A DNA stretch of 64,000 nt from SHZL01 sp963784425 (GTDB lineage: Bacteria > Pseudomonadota > Gammaproteobacteria > Xanthomonadales > SZUA-36). The stretch covers positions 186,001 to 250,000 of the forward strand of contig CAWARM010000012.1 of the NCBI GenBank assembly GCA_963784425.1, in the 5' to 3' direction. The notes under the pieces are model-generated. The model was not told the DNA's origin. It did no database searches and worked only from the letters and a program-made list of their open reading frames with translations. The translations under genes were made by a program, and so were the position numbers. Of this stretch, positions 44,295 through 50,853 are shown piece by piece (positions within the stretch are counted from its first letter, which is position 1; the number at the start of each line of letters is the position of its first letter).

Positions 44295-45389
44295 TTACTT
44301 CGTCCGGAAGTCACCACCCGGGTTGGCTCTGAATCCATCATCGAATCCACTGGAGCAAAGTCCGGTTTCACCAATTACCGGGACATTGCTAAAAGCCACG
44401 ACTGGCCGGAACGCTGAATCCAGAACTGTAACTGAAGCCGTCTTGCAACCCATCTCCACTTCCATCGCCATGCCTGTCCCGTCAGGCAGTGTGATGGTAA
44501 TCGCTTCGGTGCCGGTGCCACCACCGGTTACCTGAACTCCGCTACCGGTGCCACCACCGGTTACCTGAACTCCGCTACCGGTGCCGCCACCGGTTACCTG
44601 AACTCCGCTACCGGTGCCGCCACCGGTTACCTGAACTCCGCTACCGGTGCCGCCACCAGTTACTTGAACTGCGCTACCGGTGCCACCACCGGTTACTTGA
44701 ACTCCGCTACCGGTGCCGCCACCAGTTACGCGAACTGCGCTACCGGTGCCACCACCGGTTACCTGAACTCCGCTACCGGTGCCACCACCGGTTACCTGAA
44801 CTGCGCTGCCAGTGCCACCACCGGTTACCTGAACTGCGCTGCCAGTGCCACCACCGGTGACCTTAACTGCGCTGCCGGTGCCGCCACCGGTTACCTGAAC
44901 TGAGCTGCCGGTGCCTCCGCCAGTGACTTTAACTGCGCTGCCGGTGCCGCCACCGGTTACCTGAACTGAGCTGCCGGTGCCTCCGCCTGTGACTTCTACA
45001 TCACTTGTATCTGCACTAAGAGCTATTTCTGTAAGTACCAAACTTGCAAATGAACCGTTTCGAGATGTAACACCCGAAAAAACGCTGCCGTCTATGATCC
45101 AGGAAACGGCAACTGTGTTGCGATTGACCACCAGTTGCAACGAACCTGCTGGATCCTGATTGCCAGCCTGCAGTCCACTTGAAAAAGCTGCAATAGCAAT
45201 CGAACAGGCAAAAAGAAACCGTCGGATTCCAGTACCCGATTTCCCAATCCCTGTTCCTGACCTTTCTATACCGGTACCAGATTTTTCAATTCCAGTACCC
45301 GACCTTTCAATACCGGTGCCGGACCTCTCGATACCAGTGCCCGATTTTTCTATCCCTGTACCATCCTTTTCTATCGTCCAACGAGACAT
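44295..45389 (-). CDS. Secreted low-complexity protein with two tandem repeat types (GTGI and VTGGGTGS)
   Basis: 364 aa from the ATG at 45389, preceded by GGAG 9 bp upstream. Not assignable to a named family by me. Order: residues 9-57, seven 7-residue units [SD]GTGI[EGR][KR]; 58-75, a hydrophobic signal-like segment (FLFACSIAIAAFSSGLQA); 76-130, a beta-rich stretch (LQLVVNRNTVAVSW); 131-294, fifteen 11-residue units V[QKRE]VTGGGTGS[AGS]; 295-364, a beta-rich tail with two cysteines. The repeats precede as well as follow the export signal, which is odd. Probably exported, likely fibrous or solenoid-like. In line with the upstream DUF6502 gene. Confidence 0.85.
   Translation of the reverse strand: MSRWTIEKDGTGIEKSGTGIERSGTGIERSGTGIEKSGTGIERSGTGIGKSGTGIRRFLFACSIAIAAFSSGLQAGNQDPAGSLQLVVNRNTVAVSWIIDGSVFSGVTSRNGSFASLVLTEIALSADTSDVEVTGGGTGSSVQVTGGGTGSAVKVTGGGTGSSVQVTGGGTGSAVKVTGGGTGSAVQVTGGGTGSAVQVTGGGTGSGVQVTGGGTGSAVRVTGGGTGSGVQVTGGGTGSAVQVTGGGTGSGVQVTGGGTGSGVQVTGGGTGSGVQVTGGGTGSGVQVTGGGTGTEAITITLPDGTGMAMEVEMGCKTASVTVLDSAFRPVVAFSNVPVIGETGLCSSGFDDGFRANPGGDFRTK
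44508..44999. repeat. Fifteen tandem 33-bp coding repeats
   Basis: Each unit encodes VxVTGGGTGSx. Units toward the 3' end of the gene (near 44520-44660) are almost identical in DNA, those toward 45000 more diverged, so expansion seems recent at one end. Not a CRISPR array: units abut without spacers and stay in frame. Confidence 0.95.
45219..45365. repeat. Seven tandem 21-bp coding repeats
   Basis: Each unit encodes [SD]GTGI[EGR][KR]. The DNA of neighbouring units differs at many synonymous positions, so the amino-acid pattern has been kept while the DNA drifted. Confidence 0.92.
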
Positions 45390-45497
45390 AGTCTTACTCC
45401 TTCTTCTAGGTTGAGGCTGGCCGCGAACAATTTTGCGGCCAGCCAGGCTGCTAAACACCAACCCGTCAGGAGTTTGAGTAACTAAATCCCCCTTATA

Positions 45498-46355
45498 TCA
45501 CTCTCCCTCCTCCTCAGGTTCATGGTCACTCCACTGGTACCAACCGATTCCTACGGTTAGTTGGCCAGGCTGCTTCTTTGGCTCCTCGAATTCCTCGAGA
45601 AGTTCTTCCCCTTCTTTGATCTGTCTGTCCAATAGGTCTCTAACACGATTCCTAAACGTCGAATACCTATCTGCCGCCAGCCTATACGTCCAACGCCCCT
45701 GTTGAGGGACTCGGGAATCTGTCGGTGCGTTCATGTTATGAATCACGGCGCTTAGCACTCTTGAAGCTTCAACAAACCCAACTTCTGTTTGCTTCGCTCT
45801 GTCGTCAGAAATTGGAGAATAAAACATCGAAACCAATTTTACCTTTTCAATATCCCCAGGAATCAGTTCGACATTTCCCGACTCCACAAGCCTGTCAATA
45901 ACCGTCTTGACGGTGATATTTCTACCGATTGATCGTAAGACTAAGCCCTGAAAGCTGCGTCCCTTCCCCCCGATTGGCAACGCCGCTGGCGCGCCGTCCT
46001 CTGGATTCTGAAAATAGGGGTCACTGGTCCACATATCGATTAACGCGTTCTCTGGATTTGCACTTTGATTCTGGATGGTTGATTCAAGATTTTGTTCCAT
46101 AACCTGGGCCACGACTCGTGTATCGAGGCCAGTCATGAGTGCGAGCGCGCTCTTGGTCGGCTTGGATCCTTCGCGGATCAGTTTCTTTTCGGCTTCATCA
46201 ACATAGATAGCTTTCAAGATGTCCACGAGTACCGGAAGGGAAACACTGCCAATGACCAGACGCACAACCTTGCGGAAAACCCGGCTGAGGAAATAGGTAA
46301 CTGTTCTTGCATCGTCAGGATGACGAACATGGTCTTGCATGGCAATAGCTGGCAT
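45498..46355 (-). CDS. DUF6502-like protein
   Basis: 285 aa, soluble, start fixed by AGGAGA 7 bp before the ATG at 46355. The N-terminus VLVDILKAIYVDEAEKKL and KPTKSALALMTGLDTRVVAQVM looks like a winged-helix/HTH region, then WTSDPYFQNPEDGAPAALP and SFQGLVLR, and a Glu-rich C-terminus after GIGWYQW. The block order matches my memory of DUF6502, found mostly in proteobacteria, function unknown. It precedes the repeat protein by 108 bp on the same strand. Confidence 0.7.
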   Translation of the reverse strand: MPAIAMQDHVRHPDDARTVTYFLSRVFRKVVRLVIGSVSLPVLVDILKAIYVDEAEKKLIREGSKPTKSALALMTGLDTRVVAQVMEQNLESTIQNQSANPENALIDMWTSDPYFQNPEDGAPAALPIGGKGRSFQGLVLRSIGRNITVKTVIDRLVESGNVELIPGDIEKVKLVSMFYSPISDDRAKQTEVGFVEASRVLSAVIHNMNAPTDSRVPQQGRWTYRLAADRYSTFRNRVRDLLDRQIKEGEELLEEFEEPKKQPGQLTVGIGWYQWSDHEPEEEGE

Positions 46356-46784
46356 TTTTCAGTCTCCTGAAAATCCCCTTCCTCAACGGTTTGAAATCCC
46401 TGTCGTGAAAAGAATCTGTTCGTGTCCTGGAACAGACCAGCTTGAGAACGTAATCCGATTTTACAGGATAGTTCTTTTATCAATAGCTTACAAGCGTTCC
46501 TTGACTAACTACCTATGGTGCTCGGGCTTTGTCCATGCTCTTGGGCTTAAGCTCGGATTTTGCACGCTTGTCATCGGGTGCCCACCTCCCTGTGGGCACC
46601 TGTTACAGCACCTGACCCGTAATCGGGTTAAACCCCTTAACATCCCTTTTCGCTTGGCCATCCATCCTGGAAGCCTGTATCCCTACGATTTGCCGATTAC
46701 GTGTAACTTCCTGCTTTCCTTCAGGAATAACCCCTTTCAATAATGAAACCCCTGCGGGTTTCCAGCGTCATCCGTGACGACTTA
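46356..46784. other. Intergenic region with three strong hairpins
   Basis: No gene is supported. Hairpins: GGTGCCCAC/GTGGGCACC (46577-46600), ACCCG/CGGGT (about 46616-46629), and GAAACCC/GGGTTTC (46745-46762). No T-run follows any of them on either strand. On the minus strand they lie upstream of the DUF6502-like gene and could be leader structure. Confidence 0.45.
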
Positions 46785-47108
46785 TCAATGCACCGGACGG
46801 TTGCTACCGCTGACGTCCGCCGTGCGATACCACTCTTCAATTTCGATTACCTCGCGCCCAAATCCGTTTAGGCGCTGGACCGAATCAGCCATAAAACTTA
46901 TCTGAGCTTCACACCCGTGAATCAGGGTTTGCTGCGATCCGGTGCCTGAGCGTTCAACCCAATTCACCGGATGGCTCTCTTCCATGTCAAGCACAGATGC
47001 GGCCTTTGCACCGCGTCCTAATTGCCTCGCGGTCCAGGACATAACCTGTTCCCGGTCCTCTGCAGTCAGAACCAGGGCGCCTGTCGAGTGATGTAGTAAA
47101 AAGTACAT
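46785..47108 (-). CDS. Unrecognised 107-aa protein, possibly leaderless
   Basis: Starts at the ATG at 47108 (MYFLLHHSTGALVLTAED); the frame runs on to a TTG at 47126. No signal peptide, no membrane segment. Codon use looks like a real gene. I recognise no family; a TAEDREQVMSWTARQLG helix pair is the only visible motif. A well-placed promoter puts the transcript start almost on the ATG, so the mRNA may be leaderless. Divergent from the short unit at 47220. Confidence 0.55.
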   Translation of the reverse strand: MYFLLHHSTGALVLTAEDREQVMSWTARQLGRGAKAASVLDMEESHPVNWVERSGTGSQQTLIHGCEAQISFMADSVQRLNGFGREVIEIEEWYRTADVSGSNRPVH

Positions 47109-47115
47109 GGGATGC

Positions 47116-47144
47116 AATATACACAAATTAGCCTTACTTGTCTA
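47116..47144 (-). promoter_or_regulatory. Promoter for the 107-aa gene, overlapping an operator half-site
   Basis: On the minus strand, TAGACA (47144-47139), 17-bp spacer, TATATT (47121-47116). The start would fall at about 47109, next to the ATG at 47108. A TATAGCCA half-site (47143-47150) overlaps the -35 box. Confidence 0.5.
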
Positions 47145-47183
47145 TAGCCATAAATGTATTTAGAAAGATTTGCATTTAGCCAC

Positions 47184-47212
47184 TTGCGTCTATAGCCAAA
47201 CGTGGCTATACT
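47184..47212 (+). promoter_or_regulatory. Divergent promoter with palindromic operator TATAGCCA-AACG-TGGCTATA
   Basis: TTGCGT (47184-47189), 17-bp spacer, TATACT (47207-47212). The perfect 8+4+8 palindrome (47191-47210) fills the spacer and overlaps the -10 box, the usual place for a repressor. GTCTATAGCCA occurs at 47140-47150 and again at 47188-47198, 48 bp apart, each preceded by TTAGCC. Confidence 0.6.
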
Positions 47213-47242
47213 GGTCCCCAGCAAGAATGGAAAAGGCAAGGA

Positions 47243-47335
47243 ATGCTGATTCCAGCGCAGAAGGAACTGCTGATTCTTGTGATGCATGGATGCAAATTGC
47301 GGGTGGCGAGACGTCCGCAGAACGACCAGGAATAA
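47243..47335 (+). CDS. Possible 30-aa peptide in a short transcript
   Basis: ATG with AAAAGG 6 bp upstream; encodes MLIPAQKELLILVMHGCKLR and ten more residues and stops inside the following terminator stem. The transcript from the promoter at 47184 to the terminator would be about 145 nt. It may be a regulatory RNA, a short peptide, or the remnant of a larger gene. Confidence 0.3.
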   Translation: MLIPAQKELLILVMHGCKLRVARRPQNDQE

Positions 47336-47365
47336 CACGGATGATGTTCCTGGTCGTTTTTTTTT
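47321..47365 (+). terminator. Strong intrinsic terminator
   Basis: AACGACCAGGAA and TTCCTGGTCGTT form a perfect 12-bp stem around a 14-nt loop, and the T-run continues to 47365. It ends the short unit that begins near 47220. Confidence 0.9.
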
Positions 47366-47448
47366 GCGCGTTAGAAAAGGTTGCGGTTGTTCCGGAAGAG
47401 TCTGGTATTGCTAACGGGAGTCAGCGGTAACCGAGCAGACAAGTGCTA

Positions 47449-48849
47449 TTAGAAATCTGCTTTGCCGGGCACCCGCGGATAAGGAATGACGTCGCGAATG
47501 TTGGGAAGACCGGTTATGTAACTGATCAGTCGCTCGAACCCCAATCCAAAGCCGGCGTGCGGTACAGTGCCATAACGCCGCAGATCGAGGTACCAATTGT
47601 ATTGGTCCTTATCCAGCCCTTGCTCCTGCATGCGGCGCTCCAGAACTTCAAGGCGTTCCTCTCTTTGTGAACCACCAATGATTTCTCCGATGCCAGGCGC
47701 AAGCACATCCATTGCAGCCACCGTTTTGCGGTCATTGTTCAACCGCATGTAAAACGCTTTGATTTCCACTGGGTAGTTTTTTACAACCACCGGCGCACCG
47801 AAATGTACTTCAGTTAAATATCGTTCATGCTCTGTCTGCAGATCAAGACCCCATTCCGGTTTGTACTCAAACTTCGCCTCAGCGGCTTGCAGAATTTCAA
47901 TCGCTTCCGCATAGTCAATTTGCACGAAAGGCGACGCTACGATTCGCTGTAATCGCGCGATGGCATCCGGCTCAATGTGCTGGGTAAAAAATGCCATGTC
48001 ATCGGCACATTCTGCAAGCACTGCGGCAAAAATGTATTTCAGAAAATCCTCGGCCAGTCCTGCCAATTTTTCCAGGTCTGCAAAAGCAATTTCTGGTTCG
48101 ACCATCCAAAACTCTGCCAGGTGCCTGGACGTATTGGAGTTTTCAGCCCGGAAGGTTGGGCCAAAGGTGTATACCCGGCTTAGAGCCAGGCAATAGCCCT
48201 CAACATTAAGTTGGCCAGACACCGTTAGAAATGTCTCCTTCCCAAAAAAATCCTGGCTGAAATCAACGCGGCCATCTTCAGCACGCGGCAGGTTGGTGAA
48301 GTCAAGAGTGCTGACGCGAAACATGTCGCCTGCACCTTCTGCATCGGCAGCCGTGATGATGGGGGTATTTACCCAGAAATAACCTCGCTCATGAAAATAG
48401 CGATGAATTGCCTGTGCAGCCACGTGACGAACTCTGGAGACTGCCCCGAATGTGTTGGTTCGGGGACGCAAATGAGCGACTTCCCTGAGGAATTCAAAGC
48501 TGTGTTTCTTGGGCTGGATGGGGTAGCTGTCAGGATCTTCAACCCAACCGATCACCGTGATTGAGTCCGCTTGAATCTCCACGGATTGCCCGCGACCCGT
48601 CGATTCTACTAATGTACCTGAACAACTCAGGGAGCAGCCGGATGTTAGTTTCTGGATTTCGCTGGAGTAATTGGCCAAAGCTGATGGTGCCACTACCTGA
48701 ATTGGCTCCTGGCAAGAGCCGTCATGGACATTGATAAAAGAAATTCCAGCTTTGGAGTCTCGTCGGGTGCGAACCCATCCTTGAATTGTCACTTTGGATC
48801 CAACACTGGACTTTCCGGTAAGAGCTGTTTTAATGCTGATAATTGACAT
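47449..48849 (-). CDS. asnS: Asparaginyl-tRNA synthetase
   Basis: Class II synthetase, 466 aa. N-terminal OB-fold (VTIQGWVRTRRDSKAGISFI), FRAENSNTSRHLAEFWMVEPE as the class II motif 2 region, and GFGLGFERLISYITGLPNIRD at motif 3. Cytoplasmic. Divergent from the IscA-type gene; no terminator for this strand is evident. Confidence 0.98.
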   Translation of the reverse strand: MSIISIKTALTGKSSVGSKVTIQGWVRTRRDSKAGISFINVHDGSCQEPIQVVAPSALANYSSEIQKLTSGCSLSCSGTLVESTGRGQSVEIQADSITVIGWVEDPDSYPIQPKKHSFEFLREVAHLRPRTNTFGAVSRVRHVAAQAIHRYFHERGYFWVNTPIITAADAEGAGDMFRVSTLDFTNLPRAEDGRVDFSQDFFGKETFLTVSGQLNVEGYCLALSRVYTFGPTFRAENSNTSRHLAEFWMVEPEIAFADLEKLAGLAEDFLKYIFAAVLAECADDMAFFTQHIEPDAIARLQRIVASPFVQIDYAEAIEILQAAEAKFEYKPEWGLDLQTEHERYLTEVHFGAPVVVKNYPVEIKAFYMRLNNDRKTVAAMDVLAPGIGEIIGGSQREERLEVLERRMQEQGLDKDQYNWYLDLRRYGTVPHAGFGLGFERLISYITGLPNIRDVIPYPRVPGKADF

Positions 48850-48959
48850 GTTTTGGTTGATCTTCTCGCGGGTGGCCCCAAATAGTAAAGCACCATTCGT
48901 TGCGCGGACAGCCCTGCGTGAGTTTCAATGTCAGAACACTGAAATGGAGATGACAGTAA

Positions 48960-49283
48960 ATGGCCATCAGCCTAACCCAAAATGCCGCAGATCGAATCCA
49001 CCAATTTCTGGACAAAGACGGTGGAGTCGGCTTGCGCCTGGGTGTAAAAAAAACTGGCTGTTCCGGTTGGGCCTATGTAGTCAAGCTTGCTGAGGATATC
49101 AAGCCGGATGATATCGTCTTCGAAGATCGCGGTATAAAGATTCTGGTCCCCACAGAAAGTCTGGGCTTTCTGGATGGCTCTGAAGTGGATTTTGCAATGG
49201 AAGGTCTAGGGCACTCATTTCGGTTTAAAAACCCTAACGTTACGGACAAGTGTGGTTGTGGGGAAAGCTTTACAGTAACGTAG
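48960..49283 (+). CDS. IscA/SufA-type iron-sulfur carrier
   Basis: 107 aa A-type carrier delivering Fe-S clusters to apoproteins. All three cysteines are present: KKTGCSGWAYV and DKCGCGESF. The sequence is closer to IscA than to ErpA. It stands alone beside asnS, outside any isc or suf operon, so its exact member name is not assigned. Confidence 0.93.
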   Translation: MAISLTQNAADRIHQFLDKDGGVGLRLGVKKTGCSGWAYVVKLAEDIKPDDIVFEDRGIKILVPTESLGFLDGSEVDFAMEGLGHSFRFKNPNVTDKCGCGESFTVT

Positions 49284-49359
49284 CTGATCACTGAGTTCTC
49301 AAGGGTAAGCAACCCACTTAATTACTGCGTTTGTCCCTGTTGACAACAAGCGGCGGCGC

Positions 49360-49475
49360 TGTACAGTCTTGTTACCTGCTGATATACTCCGCCCGCTTTG
49401 CTCAAGGGCAAAGCAATCCTTGCTCTATTCTGCGCACACCGCTGCAAGTGTGGTGATGTGGGTTCCGGGTGAACC
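49360..49475 (+). promoter_or_regulatory. rpsF promoter and structured leader
   Basis: TGTACA (49360-49365), 17-bp spacer, TATACT (49383-49388). Downstream: GCTTTGC/GCAAAGC hairpin (49395-49414), CACAC-CGCTGCAA-GTGTG (49435-49452) with CCG at the loop base, and GGTTC/GAACC (49461-49475). The CCG-bearing hairpin recalls the S6:S18 autoregulatory leader, which binds the two proteins; the match is only by eye. Confidence 0.4.
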
Positions 49476-49532
49476 TCAGAAGGGGCTTTGAGGGCATGAA
49501 AATCATGCCGGCAAAACCATAGGGAGTTAAAA

Positions 49533-50033
49533 TTGAGACATTTTGAGATCTGTTTCCTGGTCCACCCGGACCAGAGCGAACAGGTTCCTGCCATGCTTGA
49601 ACGCTACAGGAATCTGATCGAAGGTAAGAGCGGCAAGATTCATCGCCTCGAAGATTGGGGCCGGCGCCAACTGACTTTCCCCATCGCTAAGCTGCACAAA
49701 GCGCATTACATCTTGATGAATATCGAGTGTGACTGCGAAACTCTTGCCGAATTGGAAGCCGCTTTTCGTTTCAATGACGCAGTCCTGCGCCACCTTACCA
49801 TTCGCCGCCAGGCTGCAATTGCAGAGCAGTCGCTGATGATGAAAGCCAAGGAAGATAAGGACCGCCCCGGACGTGACTATTCCGACCGCAAGCGTGCAAA
49901 CTCAGAATCCGATATTGGGTTGGACGATCCTGACGATGTGGATGATTTTGAGGATGACCTGGGGGACGATGAAGACATTCCTTCGTTGCGAAAATCACGC
50001 CGCTCAACGGGTTCGGACCGAGCGGACGCCTGA
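49533..50033 (+). CDS. rpsF: 30S ribosomal protein S6
   Basis: 166 aa from a TTG start with AGGGAG 6 bp upstream; the N-terminus RHFEICFLVHPDQSEQVPAM fixes it. Length exceeds the usual 95-135. The extra C-terminal part (about 110-166) is charged, with the acidic run LDDPDDVDDFEDDLGDDEDI. Heads the S6-S18-L9 operon. In E. coli the S6 tail gains Glu residues from RimK. Confidence 0.97.
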   Translation: MRHFEICFLVHPDQSEQVPAMLERYRNLIEGKSGKIHRLEDWGRRQLTFPIAKLHKAHYILMNIECDCETLAELEAAFRFNDAVLRHLTIRRQAAIAEQSLMMKAKEDKDRPGRDYSDRKRANSESDIGLDDPDDVDDFEDDLGDDEDIPSLRKSRRSTGSDRADA

Positions 50034-50053
50034 GAGAACTGAGGAGCAAAATC

Positions 50054-50275
50054 ATGGCACGACATTTCAGACGCAGAAAATTTTGCCGTTTTACAGCTGA
50101 CGGCACTGAGATTGATTACAAGGACATCAACTTGCTGAAACAATACATTGGCGAGTCCGGGAAAATTGTCCCGAGCAGAATCACGGGAACCAAGGCGCGG
50201 TTTCAGCGACAGTTGGCCAAGGCCGTTAAACACGCGCGCTTTTTGGCTCTGTTGCCGTATACGGACAACCAATAG
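50054..50275 (+). CDS. rpsR: 30S ribosomal protein S18
   Basis: 73 aa. RRRKFCRFTADGTEIDYKDI and PSRITGTKARFQRQLAKAVK are diagnostic. Partner of S6 in the small subunit. 20 bp after rpsF. Confidence 0.98.
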   Translation: MARHFRRRKFCRFTADGTEIDYKDINLLKQYIGESGKIVPSRITGTKARFQRQLAKAVKHARFLALLPYTDNQ

Positions 50276-50305
50276 CGTATCTCGTAGGAAAGCGGGAGGA
50301 ATGAT

Positions 50306-50752
50306 ATGGAATTGATATTGTTGGAAAAGGTTCAAAATCTCGGCAACCTTGGCGATAAAGTGAAGGTTAAGCCAGGTTTCGGTCGCAACTTTCTGGTGCC
50401 GCAAGGCAAAGCTGCGCCGGCAACCGAGAAGAATATTGCGCTTTTCGAAGCTCGCCGCGCGGAATTGGAAAAGGCGGCGCAAGACAGACTCTTGATTGCA
50501 CAAGGCCGCAGTGGCACGTTGAATGGAGTGGTTATTACGCTCAACGCAAATGCCAGCGAAGAAGGAAAGCTTTTTGGTTCCATCGGGCCAAGGGAAATTG
50601 CCGAAGCACTGGGACAGCTGGGCCACGAAGTTTCCAAGAGTGAAGTCATTATGGGAGAGGGCCCCATTCGTCAGACAGGCGAATTCCGTGTGACCTTGAA
50701 CCTGCACGCTGATATAGAAACCGCGATTACGGTAGTGGTAAACCCGGAATAA
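50306..50752 (+). CDS. rplI: 50S ribosomal protein L9
   Basis: 148 aa, standard length. MELILLEKVQNLGNLGDKV and KPGFGRNFLVPQGKA mark the N-terminal domain, then the long helix and C-terminal domain. Last gene of the S6 operon; GGGAGG upstream. Confidence 0.98.
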   Translation: MELILLEKVQNLGNLGDKVKVKPGFGRNFLVPQGKAAPATEKNIALFEARRAELEKAAQDRLLIAQGRSGTLNGVVITLNANASEEGKLFGSIGPREIAEALGQLGHEVSKSEVIMGEGPIRQTGEFRVTLNLHADIETAITVVVNPE

Positions 50753-50804
50753 GAAAAATCATTTTCTTGCGGGTCTGCTCCACACTCACTATGCTTTGAT
50801 CCAC

Positions 50805-50830
50805 AACCCGTCAACAGGCGGGTTGCATTT
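50805..50830 (+). terminator. Possible terminator after rplI
   Basis: AACCCG/CGGGTT stem (50805-50824) with an 8-nt loop, then GCATTTTC. Weak T-run and short stem; it lies before dnaB, so some readthrough is likely. Confidence 0.4.
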
Positions 50831-50853
50831 TCTTGACCTGTCTCAATAGGGCA

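Noticed and set aside
44664..44903. Plus-strand open frames over the repeat gene
   Set aside because: They are shadows of the repeat units in another frame; the minus-strand gene has the ribosome site, export signal and terminator.
44508..44999. CRISPR-like array of about 33-bp repeats
   Set aside because: The units abut without spacers, stay in frame and encode a regular 11-residue peptide, so they are coding tandem repeats.
44220..47372. Prophage or integrative element
   Set aside because: No integrase, structural phage gene, att duplication or tRNA boundary was found; it is treated as accessory genes of unknown origin.
47227..47430. Open frame reading through the terminator near 47360
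   Set aside because: A perfect 12-bp stem plus T-run interrupts it and it has no good ribosome site; the 30-codon ORF fits the short transcript better.
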